A DNA stretch of 16,434 nucleotides from Pseudomonadota bacterium (GTDB lineage: Bacteria; Myxococcota_A; Bradymonadia; UBA4248), in the NCBI GenBank assembly GCA_009786045.1, contig WQTY01000007.1, positions 1-16,434 of the forward strand, in the 5' to 3' direction. The position numbers and the translations under genes were made by a program. Positions 1 to 7,795 of this stretch are shown one piece after another. Positions within the stretch are counted from its first letter, which is position 1. Each line of letters begins with the position of its first letter. Under the pieces are notes generated by a model. That model saw only the letters and a list, made by a program, of their open reading frames with translations. It was not told where the DNA came from and did no database searches.

Positions 1-1
1 C

Positions 2-967
2 CCCACACTGTCTCCTCCCCCCGACCCCGTGCAAGCCTCCTCTGCAGCGCTGTCTTCCAAGGGGCGAGGGCCGGCTCGCCATCGCGCGCCCACCTGTCTG
101 CCTCCTTCCGAACGCGAGCTGGGCGTCCTGCATGCCATCGAAAGTGCCCACGATGAGGATGGCGAGAGTACGATTGTCGTCTCGGCGCTCAGCGATGCTG
201 TGCTGCCAGCGCCGTCTGTCTTTCCAAAGCAGGCGCTCATATCCGGGCAATATACTGCGGATGTGCTCATTCATATCCTCAAATTCAGCAGGCTCATGGG
301 ACAGAACATGGCACTCGAAGTGACAGACGCCCCACGCACAATTGTCCTGCTCGTGGATGCGGGGCGTGCTGCCTGGGGTGAAATCCTGACTTCGCCCAAT
401 GTACAGGGGTATTCGGAATTTCTGAGAGGTCTGGCGTTTGGCACCAGCCTGTCGGCCGAAGCCATTGAGGGGCTCATGCACCAGGGTTTGGACATGCTCA
501 CTGCCGTCACTTCACTCGGCATGCAGCCCGCTTATTTCTCCGTCTGCGAACGCTTCATTATGGAAGCGATCACCACTATCCAGGCATTGCATGGGAAGCC
601 TTATGCCGTGTATGAGGGTATTCCCGAACGATACCACAGGCTTCAGACCGAACGCCCGGCACTGGGAATAGATGTCAGCCAGCAGGTGTTTGATTTATGT
701 CGCACCGGGCAGGATACAATGTCCGTACCCAATGCCTTCAGGTTTGCCAAATTCGTCGCACGGCCCCATCGAACGCCATGGAATGCTTCCATACAGCTCA
801 ACCCCCAGGAAACTTCCGTCCAGGCATCGCTCCAGTCTCCAACGGCGCTGGAGCGCATCCAGTCCCACGATGCACTGCCATTGCCAGGCCTGTTGTACCG
901 CCTTGTTCTGTTCGAATTTGTCGATGTTGCCATGGGTGTGGTAGACCAATGCTGTCGGATTGTGTAA
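2..967 (+). CDS. C-terminal part of an unrecognised protein, possibly with a DUF4388/PATAN-like domain
   Basis: The reading frame is open from the window edge, so the true start is probably upstream; a GTG at 29 is the first start codon inside the window but has no convincing ribosome binding site. The first ~45 residues are rich in Pro, Ser and Ala and look like a linker. From about residue 75 of the GTG form, a stretch beginning ISGQYTADVLIHILKFSR, followed by a short beta-rich part (TIVLLVDAGRAAWGEI) and a helical part, has the layout of DUF4388/PATAN domains, which are common in deltaproteobacterial signalling proteins and occur in MglA-rich genomes. This is pattern resemblance only. No catalytic motif, signal peptide or membrane segment is visible. 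The C-terminal ~100 residues are unrecognised. That this is a real gene is likely from its length and neighbours; the function is open. Confidence 0.55.
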   Translation, partial: PTLSPPPDPVQASSAALSSKGRGPARHRAPTCLPPSERELGVLHAIESAHDEDGESTIVVSALSDAVLPAPSVFPKQALISGQYTADVLIHILKFSRLMGQNMALEVTDAPRTIVLLVDAGRAAWGEILTSPNVQGYSEFLRGLAFGTSLSAEAIEGLMHQGLDMLTAVTSLGMQPAYFSVCERFIMEAITTIQALHGKPYAVYEGIPERYHRLQTERPALGIDVSQQVFDLCRTGQDTMSVPNAFRFAKFVARPHRTPWNASIQLNPQETSVQASLQSPTALERIQSHDALPLPGLLYRLVLFEFVDVAMGVVDQCCRIV

Positions 968-1037
968 GACACACGAAGCTAAACGTGCTGAGTCCATCCA
1001 GGCGGCATGTATCAATCACGGACGATGAAGGATGATC

Positions 1038-2156
1038 ATGAAAAATCTGGCAAGATTACTGACAATCATATTGCTGGGCTGCCTCTTCTCGGTTTCCCCT
1101 TTCTGGCTCGCAGAAGCTACACCCCAAAAATCGACCGCACAAACTGCCAAAGTGACGATTACCTATGTCGTCAAAAAGGGCGACAGTCTCGATAAGATTG
1201 CCAAGCAATACGGCGTTCCCGTCAACGACATTGTTCGATGGAACAATCTCTCGGATGCTTCACGTATCCAAATAGGCCAAAAGCTTAAAATACGCGTTCC
1301 AAAGGGATCAGCCGCCGCCAGCGCTGCCAGCGCCGCCAGCACCGGGGGATCAAGCGGAACAAAATCCGGAGGAGACACCAGGGCTGCGGCTGCCGCTACA
1401 CAGGACATGTTCTATATCGTCAAAAAAGGCGATACCCTTGGGAAGATAGCCAGAAAAACCGGCGTCTCCGCCGAGCAGCTCAAAAAGCATAACCCTGATC
1501 TGCGAAAGAATCCTGACAGACTGCGCGTCGGCCAGAAACTCGTCCTTGAGGTTAACCGATTTTCAGGCCAGACAGGCGTCTCCCGGGGGCTGGCAAACAA
1601 TGGTTCCCTTGTGGGTGGTATCCAGTTGCCCGCGGGATCAGGCTACATCGTGCGCAATCCCAAACGCAGCTACGGCACGGCCCTCACCGTTGGCATCATC
1701 ATGGATGCCATGGCAGACTATGCCCGAAAGTATCCTAAAGGGCCTCGCTATACTGTGGGTGACCTGTCAGCAGAAAAAGGCGGCAGACTTGTCCCGCACC
1801 TGTCGCATCAGTCAGGGCGCGATGTCGATATCAGCTATATCAGCAAGCACAATAAAGAGAACGCCGGTTTTGCGCGGATGAATGCTTCGAATTTCGATGC
1901 CGAAAAAAACTGGCACCTCCTTGAGTACTTCATCAAAACCGGAAAAGTGCAATACATCTTCGTCGACTACGACCTGCAGAAGCTGCTCTACGAACAGGCT
2001 AAAAAGCAGGGCTATACCGATAGCCAGCTCAAGGGCATTATGCAGTACCCCAACGGCCGCAAAAGCTACCACGCGATCATCCGGCACGCCAAAGGGCATG
2101 CCGATCATTCGCATGTTCGTTTTGTCTGCGCCGGCACAGATGTGAATTGCCATTAG
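1038..2156 (+). CDS. Secreted LysM-domain penicillin-insensitive murein endopeptidase (MepA/M74 family)
   Basis: Predicted zinc peptidase that cuts peptide cross-links in peptidoglycan and is targeted to the wall by two LysM repeats. An ATG at 1032 is in frame, but GAAGG at 1027-1031 abuts it and sits six bases before the ATG at 1038, so 1038 is chosen (372 aa). The N-terminus is a signal sequence (MKNLARLLTIILLGC, then a hydrophobic run to LAEA). LLGC could be a weak lipobox, but AEA cleavage looks as likely. LysM repeats lie near residues 43-87 and 125-171, joined by an Ala/Ser/Gly-rich linker. The catalytic domain from about 190 to the end carries HLSHQSGRDVDISY (His254, His257, Asp262) and HADHSHVRF (His354, His357, His359), matching the HxxHxxGxDxD and HxH zinc motifs of MepA. 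Classical MepA lacks LysM repeats. It stands alone between unrelated genes. Confidence 0.93.
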   Translation: MKNLARLLTIILLGCLFSVSPFWLAEATPQKSTAQTAKVTITYVVKKGDSLDKIAKQYGVPVNDIVRWNNLSDASRIQIGQKLKIRVPKGSAAASAASAASTGGSSGTKSGGDTRAAAAATQDMFYIVKKGDTLGKIARKTGVSAEQLKKHNPDLRKNPDRLRVGQKLVLEVNRFSGQTGVSRGLANNGSLVGGIQLPAGSGYIVRNPKRSYGTALTVGIIMDAMADYARKYPKGPRYTVGDLSAEKGGRLVPHLSHQSGRDVDISYISKHNKENAGFARMNASNFDAEKNWHLLEYFIKTGKVQYIFVDYDLQKLLYEQAKKQGYTDSQLKGIMQYPNGRKSYHAIIRHAKGHADHSHVRFVCAGTDVNCH

Positions 2157-2223
2157 GCCTGTCAGAATATCGTCTGGGGTAATTGCTGGTTAGTGCTGAT
2201 CCTCCAAAGGAGAAGGGGGAAGT

Positions 2224-2244
2224 ATGTTTAAGGAGGGAGCATGA
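2224..2244 (+). other. Six-codon mini-ORF overlapping the RsmF-like start
   Basis: ATG at 2224 opens the peptide MFKEGA. Its TGA stop at 2242-2244 overlaps the methyltransferase ATG at 2241 in an ATGA arrangement. A purine-rich stretch with several G runs (2208-2221) precedes it as a possible ribosome binding site, and its own codons contain the strong AAGGAGGG used by the downstream gene. It could be a coupling leader peptide or a chance reading frame; nothing beyond position supports translation. Confidence 0.2.
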
Positions 2245-3707
2245 AGCCAACGTTTGAGTCGTATCTGGCAAGCGTGTTTGGTGACGATCTGGCATCTTTT
2301 CTGGGGCACGGGACATTGGGTGAGTTCATTCGTGTCAACCCTCACCGCACGACAATCGAGGCTGTCGAAACCGTACTGGGAGCCTATGGATTTGAAACAC
2401 AGCGTGTGGAAGGCGTCAGCCAGGCGCTGCGTCTGCTGCGCATGCCCTATGATCCGACCCTTTGTCTGCACCATTTTGCCGGCTGGTACGTCAAGCAGAG
2501 TTTGAGTTCCCAGCTTCCCGTTCACTTCCTCGATCCCAGGCCTGGCGAAAACATCATCGATCTATGTGCCGCACCCGGCTCGAAAACGACACAGATTGCC
2601 ACCGCCATGGGCCATAAGGGCTGCCTGTATGCCAACGATTTGGCGGGCAAGCGCATGACGCCGCTGGCTGCGCGTCTGGATGCCACCCACGTTTCTCACG
2701 CAGTGCTCTACAACCGGGCTGCCGAACGCCTGACGCATATCCTGCCCCCTATTTTCGACCGAGTTCTGGCCGATGTGCCATGCTCCGGGCTGGGCAATGT
2801 CATGGCGCTGCCCGAAAATCGCTCGCGCTACGAGCGTGCCAAAAACCCTTCTGCCATGTCCCATTTGCAGTATCGCATCCTTTTAACCGGCTGCCGCCTT
2901 CTGCGCGTGGGGGGGCGATTGGTGTACTCAACCTGCTCGCTCGATCCTCACGAAAACGAAGCGGTCATCCAGGAAGTGGTCAGCCGCCTGCCATTCAGGC
3001 TTCTTGAGCCCCCTGATGTTGCCGGCCTGTGCCTGCGAGAGGGGCTGACGTCCTGGCAAGGCGAAACCTACGACGCATCTCTTGCGCGCTGCCGGCGAGT
3101 AAGGCCGTGGGAAAATGACACACAGGGATTTTTTGTGGCTGTACTGGAAAAAACCGACGAGCTTATGCCCCGGCTTCGGCATCACGACCCAGAGGCCAAT
3201 CGAATCCAAACGCTCGGCATCAACGCGCCCGAGGTCGCGGCCATCCTTGAGAACATTGAGCGCTACTATGGGGTTGAGCCCGAAGTTTTTGCACCTTTCC
3301 GATTCCTCGTCACCCCGCGCGCCATTCATTGCCTGGATCAGCACTGGGACAGCGTCATCGAAGGTTACCAGCGTGCCGGTACTTGCCTGGCCAAAAAAAG
3401 AGGCGGTATCTGGCGCATGAGCCACACGATGATTCAGCGCATGGGAAAAAACATCCGGCGAAACATGATTTGGCTCAATGACGCGCAGATGGCCGAGATT
3501 TGTGCCACGGGCGAGATCGATGTGGATACGCTGCCAGAATCGCCCTACCCGGTTCTCTGTTACGAGCCGCTTGGATGTCTTGCCAACACCTACGATCTGG
3601 GAAATCGCCGCATTTGCTGGAAACGCGCCTACCATTACCACTGCCTTCCAGGTCAGATGACTGCGGGTATCGCGCCCCATGACGGATATCGAAAGCGGGA
3701 TATTTGA
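2241..3707 (+). CDS. rsmF: NOL1/NOP2/Sun-family rRNA cytosine-5 methyltransferase (RsmF-like)
   Basis: Predicted SAM-dependent m5C methyltransferase acting on ribosomal RNA in the cytoplasm. The start has a near-perfect ribosome binding site, AAGGAGGG at 2230-2237. At 488 aa it matches the length of RsmF (YebU) better than short Sun proteins. An N-terminal RNA-contact segment includes RVNPHRTT (31-38). The SAM loop is DLCAAPGSK (107-115). Motif IV is DVPCSG with Cys181, and motif VI is STCS with Cys232, giving the two-cysteine arrangement of this family, in which the motif VI cysteine is the nucleophile and the motif IV cysteine helps release. Residues beyond about 320 form an extra C-terminal region of the kind RsmF carries for substrate recognition. 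The family is certain; the exact target base is not, since RsmB, RsmF and archaeal-like relatives share these motifs. A promoter for mglA overlaps its stop codon. Confidence 0.85.
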   Translation: MKPTFESYLASVFGDDLASFLGHGTLGEFIRVNPHRTTIEAVETVLGAYGFETQRVEGVSQALRLLRMPYDPTLCLHHFAGWYVKQSLSSQLPVHFLDPRPGENIIDLCAAPGSKTTQIATAMGHKGCLYANDLAGKRMTPLAARLDATHVSHAVLYNRAAERLTHILPPIFDRVLADVPCSGLGNVMALPENRSRYERAKNPSAMSHLQYRILLTGCRLLRVGGRLVYSTCSLDPHENEAVIQEVVSRLPFRLLEPPDVAGLCLREGLTSWQGETYDASLARCRRVRPWENDTQGFFVAVLEKTDELMPRLRHHDPEANRIQTLGINAPEVAAILENIERYYGVEPEVFAPFRFLVTPRAIHCLDQHWDSVIEGYQRAGTCLAKKRGGIWRMSHTMIQRMGKNIRRNMIWLNDAQMAEICATGEIDVDTLPESPYPVLCYEPLGCLANTYDLGNRRICWKRAYHYHCLPGQMTAGIAPHDGYRKRDI

Positions 3708-3731
3708 CATCTGCTGCTGTTTGCGTTTAAC
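3704..3731 (+). promoter_or_regulatory. Candidate sigma-70 promoter for mglA
   Basis: A perfect TTGACA (3704-3709) overlaps the stop codon of the upstream methyltransferase gene. It is followed after 16 bases by TTTAAC (3726-3731), four of six matches to the -10 consensus. A 7-bp inverted repeat, ATCTGCT at 3709-3715 and AGCAGAT at 3733-3739, encloses the spacer and -10 and could be an operator. The site lies 80 bases upstream of mglA. No experimental support is available. Confidence 0.4.
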
Positions 3732-3810
3732 TAGCAGATCAGCGCAGGGTTGCAGCAGACGGGCAGCCAGATTTTGGTGACAATTACCGATGATTCCAGG
3801 TGGGTAGCTC

Positions 3811-4407
3811 ATGTCCTTCTTTAATTACACGACCAAAGAGATTGTTCTGAAAATTGTCTATTACGGACCGGGGTTGTGCGGCAAGACCACCAATGTCAAG
3901 CATATCTATTCGGCGACGAACGACGATACACGCGGCAAGCTCATCAGCCTCGAAACGCAGCAGGAACGTACGCTGTATTTCGACTTCCTGCCGATCGAGC
4001 TGCCCGAAATCCGAGGATTTAAGACACGTCTTCACCTCTATACGGTGCCCGGTCAGCTGTTCTATTCCAACAGCCGCCGTCTGATCATGAAGGGTGCAGA
4101 TGGCGTGATTTTTGTTGCCGACAGCCAGGCAGAGCGTCTGGAGGCGAATCTCATCTCAATGGATGACCTGCTGGATAACCTGGCAGCGTATGGCTATGAC
4201 ATTGAGAAGATTCCCTTTGTAATTCAGTATAACAAGCGCGACTTGCCCAACGCACTTCCGATCGACAAGCTGCGCTCGGAGATTAACCGATGGTATCCGA
4301 AAGTGCCTGACTTTGAGGCAGTGGCTTCGGATGGCGCAGGTGTTTTTGAGTGTCTCAAGACCGTCGTCAAGATGATCCTCGTTGACCTGAAGAAAACAGG
4401 CAAGTAA
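3811..4407 (+). CDS. mglA: MglA-type small Ras-like polarity GTPase
   Basis: Cytoplasmic Ras-like GTPase; in Myxococcus MglA marks the leading pole and controls gliding and type IV pilus motility. The 198-aa length equals the family norm. The start is fixed by AGGTGGG at 3798-3804. The P-loop is GPGLCGKTT (19-27). Arg53, the intrinsic arginine finger of MglA, is present in QQERTLYFDF. The switch II motif is YTVPGQ (77-82), with Thr78 in place of the usual Asp and Gln82 retained, as recalled for Myxococcus MglA. The guanine-specificity motif is NKRD (141-144). These are family-diagnostic, so the assignment is firm. Its GTPase-activating partner MglB, often adjacent in myxobacteria, is not in this window. 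Flanking genes are RNA modification enzymes, so context adds little. Many gliding-incompetent deltaproteobacteria also keep MglA, so motility is not implied. Confidence 0.96.
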   Translation: MSFFNYTTKEIVLKIVYYGPGLCGKTTNVKHIYSATNDDTRGKLISLETQQERTLYFDFLPIELPEIRGFKTRLHLYTVPGQLFYSNSRRLIMKGADGVIFVADSQAERLEANLISMDDLLDNLAAYGYDIEKIPFVIQYNKRDLPNALPIDKLRSEINRWYPKVPDFEAVASDGAGVFECLKTVVKMILVDLKKTGK

Positions 4408-4438
4408 CGCGTTTTCATCATCGGCCCGGGGGGCAGAC

Positions 4439-5215
4439 GTGGCCAAATCTGAAAGCATGTGGCATATCGGGCCATCGGATATTCTGTACGAAGATGATGC
4501 CGTCATCGTCGTCAACAAACCGAACGGCCTGCCTGCTCAGGCGACGCTGGATCCTGCTCGGGATCACTGTTTTGCATCGGTCATGCGCTACCTGAATGGC
4601 GGATATGCCGGGTTGCACCATCGATTGGATGCGGCAACTTCAGGTGCGATTTTACTGTCAAAATCTCAGGCAGCCAACGCTTCGCTGAGCCGCCAGTTTC
4701 AGACACACACCATCCGCAAAGGCTATGTAGCCATAGGCTGCGGCCAGGGAGTGGAGGCAATGTGCGTTGGTTCGCACAGGCGGCTGGAGAATGGCATCGG
4801 GGAAGGCGCGCGCATTCGCGGTGTACAGATGTTTTGCGTTGGGGGGAAAAAAGCCAGGCGCGCTGTGACGGATATTACCTGCGAATCTGCGTGGTACATG
4901 CGCGATGGTGTGGTGGGCTGTTTTTTGTGTCAGCCGCAAACGGGCAGGACACATCAGATTCGCGTTCACATGGCAAGCCTGGGGCTTGGCATTGTCGGTG
5001 ATCCGCTGTACGGCGACGGCGGCCTGAGAAGTCTCCGTGCCATGGCACCCGGGAGATTGTGCCTGCATGCATCGTGGATAGCTTTTGAACACCCGCTGAC
5101 GGGTGAACCTCTGCATGTTGCCTGTGAAACACCACCCGAGATGATCACGTTTATGAAAAAAATCGCACAGGCAGGCAAACCCATCGCAGCCTGCACACAA
5201 AACAAACCATGCTGA
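4439..5215 (+). CDS. RluA-family RNA pseudouridine synthase
   Basis: Predicted to isomerise uridine to pseudouridine in rRNA or tRNA. The family motif is HHRLDAATSGAILLSKS, with catalytic Asp64; the more usual HRLDRxTSG has a basic residue where Ala65 stands here. NKPNGLP (26-32), KGYVAI (94-99) and the C-terminal QTGRTHQIRVHMASLG followed by GDPLYG complete the fold. No S4 RNA-binding domain precedes the catalytic domain, so it resembles the short RluA/TruC-like members rather than RluC or RluD. The GTG start at 4439 follows a G-rich run at 4429-4434; an in-frame ATG at 4457 would shorten it by six residues and keep all motifs. It lies 31 bases after mglA and may be cotranscribed with it. 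The target nucleotide cannot be told from sequence alone. Confidence 0.88.
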   Translation: MAKSESMWHIGPSDILYEDDAVIVVNKPNGLPAQATLDPARDHCFASVMRYLNGGYAGLHHRLDAATSGAILLSKSQAANASLSRQFQTHTIRKGYVAIGCGQGVEAMCVGSHRRLENGIGEGARIRGVQMFCVGGKKARRAVTDITCESAWYMRDGVVGCFLCQPQTGRTHQIRVHMASLGLGIVGDPLYGDGGLRSLRAMAPGRLCLHASWIAFEHPLTGEPLHVACETPPEMITFMKKIAQAGKPIAACTQNKPC

Positions 5216-5352
5216 AACAGGTCAAAAATGCGGAACTGCCAATAACGGTTGACCGGATGGGCTTTCTTTTGGTAGGTTCCCACGTCGTTTTGCCTTGACA
5301 GAATTAGGATTTGTCGAGGCGCCATTACCCTAATGAAAGAATTGAGTCGAAT

Positions 5353-5640
5353 ATGCCTGAAACGTTCAGTATGCTTCTGCCATTTATCATTCTCATTGCC
5401 GTGTTTTGGCTCTTCTTTATTCGCCCACAGTCCAAGGCAGCAAAAACGCGCCAGGCAATGCTGAGCGCTTTAAAGGCTGGAGATAAGGTGGAGACTGTAA
5501 GCCGGGTCACCGGTGTTGTCGTTTCGGTTCAGGATCAGCACCTCGTTCTTAATATCGGGGAAGGGGAGCCGGTTCGTATTCGCATTCACCGAGACGGCGT
5601 AGCTCGCGTGATTGAGAACAAAACGTTGGAAACAGCCTAG
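5353..5640 (+). CDS. yajC: Sec translocon accessory subunit YajC
   Basis: Single-span inner-membrane protein of the SecDF-YajC complex, which assists SecYEG during late export. From the ATG at 5353 the protein has 95 aa, the usual YajC length. A hydrophobic span covers residues 7-23, followed directly by FFIRPQSKAAKTRQ. The KAGDKVETVSRVTGVVVSV segment (41-59) is the small cytoplasmic beta domain, normally GDxVxTxxGxxGxV in this family. A TTG at 5311 is in frame upstream and would add 14 polar residues with no family counterpart, so it is rejected as start. The ribosome binding site is weak. yajC, secD and secF follow in the standard order, though 219 bases separate yajC from secD, an unusually long gap for this operon. 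Confidence 0.93.
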   Translation: MPETFSMLLPFIILIAVFWLFFIRPQSKAAKTRQAMLSALKAGDKVETVSRVTGVVVSVQDQHLVLNIGEGEPVRIRIHRDGVARVIENKTLETA

Positions 5641-5859
5641 CCTGTTTCAGCGCCATGGCTGCATCCCGGATTGCCCACAATGATGGGAAACCTTGAGGAG
5701 AGTATTGGCACCTGTTGAGTGTAGCGCAGCATTGCCTGTGCAAAAATATCGTTTCATTGGAATCGCCTCGATCGTATTCAGATGGGTGTGCCCCGCACAG
5801 GGACGAACGATGGGTACGCAAGGGGTTGGCGAACAGCTTAAGCAGTGTGAGGTTACGCG

Positions 5860-7722
5860 ATGTCGCGAAGTTGGTGGCTTAAATCCGCCTTTTTGATTTT
5901 CATGGTTGTGGGGTCGCTCGTCGTTCTGACGCCGACGCTTATCGAAATGGTGCTTTATCCTGAATCCTCCGAGGACGCCGTCTCCGAAGACGGCGCCAGG
6001 GTTCCGCCTCTCCCGGAATGGTATGAGGCCATCCCTGGCTGGCTCAAGGCACCAACCCTCTCGCTGGGGCTAGACTTGCAGGGCGGCTTAATGCTTCGCT
6101 ACTCCGTCGATATCGACTCGGCCATCAATGACAAGATGTCAGCCAATGCCGCCAGCATTCGCGGCCGCCTCATCGAAATGACACAACGAAGCATCGAATA
6201 TCGCCTCGATCGGGCTCAGCACCAGGTGACCTTCACCTTCGACAAGGCCGAAGATGCCACAAAGCTGAACACCGACTTCCTCTACGACTATCCGATGCTT
6301 GCAATTGTGGGTTCTTCCGGAAATACGGTCACACTTGGCCTCAAAGCCGGTTTTTTGAGAGAATCCGAAGCATCGTCGGTTCAGCAGGCGGTAGAAATTA
6401 TCCGCGAACGAATTGACGGCCTGGGCGTAGCTCAGCCAAGTGTTCGCGTCGAAAGCGGACGCAACATCGTCGTCGAACTCCCCGGCCTGTCGCGCACGCG
6501 CGTAGCAGCTGCCGAACGGCTCATCTCAACCACCGCAGTGCTGACCTTCAAACTCGTAGCAGATCGCAGCGAATCACTGTCGCTGTTCACCACGCTGAGC
6601 CAGCGCTCACCCGAACAGCACGGCATTCTGATTGCCAGCGGAACCCTGCGCGCAGATGATCGAATCGACCCAGATACCGGGCGCATCATCATGACCGGAA
6701 GAGACATTCTCAGGGCCTTCGTGCTGGAGCATGAAAATGAAATCCCGGCAGGGCGCCAGATCGTCTATGAGCGGATCGGCCTTCAGGAACGGAAACAGGA
6801 AGTCGCAGAAGGCATAGATGTCACCGCGCTCCCGGCGAGCTGGCGCCTGCGCCTGGTTCGCACAGACTTGCCCACCCTTACCGGTGAAAATGTCGAAACC
6901 GCTTACCCCGCAAGCAATCCAGATACCAACATGCCGTATGTCTCCCTCAAGCTCGACAGGAGCGGCGGAGACACATTCTACGAACTGACCAAGCAGCATG
7001 TAGGCGATCAGCTGGCCATCCTGATGGACGACACACTTGTGAGTGACCCCGTGATCCGAAGTGAAATCCCCGGTGGCAACGTATCCATCGAGATGGGACG
7101 CGGCAATCGCCATGATACGCTGCTTGAGGTCAACAATCTGGTCGTTTCACTGCGTTCCGGTGCTCTCCCCGCTCCCATTCGCCAGGAGTACAAAACACTG
7201 GTTGGCCCGTCTCTGGGCATGGATGCCATTGAATCGGGCGTAAAATCGCTGATCATTGGTTTTGCCCTCATCTTCCTGTTTTTCTCGATCTATTACAAAG
7301 CCTCGGGCATCATCGCCTCCATGGCGCTCATGCTGAACGTTCTCTTTGTCCTCGCAGGTATGGCAAGCATCGGCGCCGTCCTGACACTGCCGGGTATTGC
7401 AGGTATCATCCTGACGGTTGGTATGGCCAATGATGCCAACATCATTGTATATGAACGCATCCGGGAAGAGCTGCGGGCGGGAGAAACCGTCAGAAAGGCT
7501 GTTATCATCGGCTACGAAAAGGCACTCTGGACCGTTCTGGACGCCAACATTACGACAGCCATTGCCGCCGTCGTCCTGCTTAACTTCGGCTCCGGCCCAG
7601 TGAAAGGGTTTGCAGTCACTTTGCTCCTGGGTCTCATATCGACAGTCTATACGGCGTTCTATGTAACGCGCACCGTGTTCGAACTCCGCGTTCGCGTCAA
7701 CAGCGAACAGATGTCGATCTAG
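5860..7722 (+). CDS. secD: Protein-export membrane protein SecD
   Basis: Proton-driven inner-membrane subunit that, with SecF, pulls exported proteins into the periplasm. It has 620 aa, close to the E. coli length. The order is: first membrane span (about 8-32); conserved LGLDLQGGLMLRYSVD (69-84); a large periplasmic region including RIDGLGVAQPSVRVESG and the P1 head; then VGPSLGMDAIESGVKS leading into the membrane spans. GMANDANIIVYERIREELRAG (from Gly521) is the hallmark cytoplasmic-side motif. It keeps the key Asp525, but Asn524 replaces the Val common in GMAVDAN. The ribosome binding site is poor (GTGAGG at 5846-5851), which may reflect coupling or a leader effect. secF follows after 73 bases containing an 11-bp perfect hairpin. 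Confidence 0.97.
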   Translation: MSRSWWLKSAFLIFMVVGSLVVLTPTLIEMVLYPESSEDAVSEDGARVPPLPEWYEAIPGWLKAPTLSLGLDLQGGLMLRYSVDIDSAINDKMSANAASIRGRLIEMTQRSIEYRLDRAQHQVTFTFDKAEDATKLNTDFLYDYPMLAIVGSSGNTVTLGLKAGFLRESEASSVQQAVEIIRERIDGLGVAQPSVRVESGRNIVVELPGLSRTRVAAAERLISTTAVLTFKLVADRSESLSLFTTLSQRSPEQHGILIASGTLRADDRIDPDTGRIIMTGRDILRAFVLEHENEIPAGRQIVYERIGLQERKQEVAEGIDVTALPASWRLRLVRTDLPTLTGENVETAYPASNPDTNMPYVSLKLDRSGGDTFYELTKQHVGDQLAILMDDTLVSDPVIRSEIPGGNVSIEMGRGNRHDTLLEVNNLVVSLRSGALPAPIRQEYKTLVGPSLGMDAIESGVKSLIIGFALIFLFFSIYYKASGIIASMALMLNVLFVLAGMASIGAVLTLPGIAGIILTVGMANDANIIVYERIREELRAGETVRKAVIIGYEKALWTVLDANITTAIAAVVLLNFGSGPVKGFAVTLLLGLISTVYTAFYVTRTVFELRVRVNSEQMSI

Positions 7723-7725
7723 GAC

Positions 7726-7754
7726 AGCTCAGGGCACCCTGCCTGCCCTGAGCT
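7726..7754 (+). repeat. Perfect 11-bp intercistronic hairpin between secD and secF
   Basis: AGCTCAGGGCA (7726-7736) and TGCCCTGAGCT (7744-7754) are exact inverse complements around a 7-base loop, four bases past the secD stop codon. The downstream bases are C-rich, not T-rich, so it does not look like an intrinsic terminator. A role in mRNA 3'-end stability or differential secD/secF expression is possible. Confidence 0.75.
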
Positions 7755-7795
7755 CGCCACCCCTCCCGTCCCATGAAAGTTAGGAATGACATACG

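Noticed and set aside
2928..3812. 294-codon antisense frame across the RsmF-like gene
   Set aside because: The plus-strand frame carries all methyltransferase motifs and a strong ribosome binding site; the antisense product shows no recognisable feature and runs through the mglA promoter region.
5295..5300. Consensus TTGACA upstream of yajC
   Set aside because: No acceptable -10 hexamer lies 15-19 bases downstream (GGCGCC stands at the expected place).
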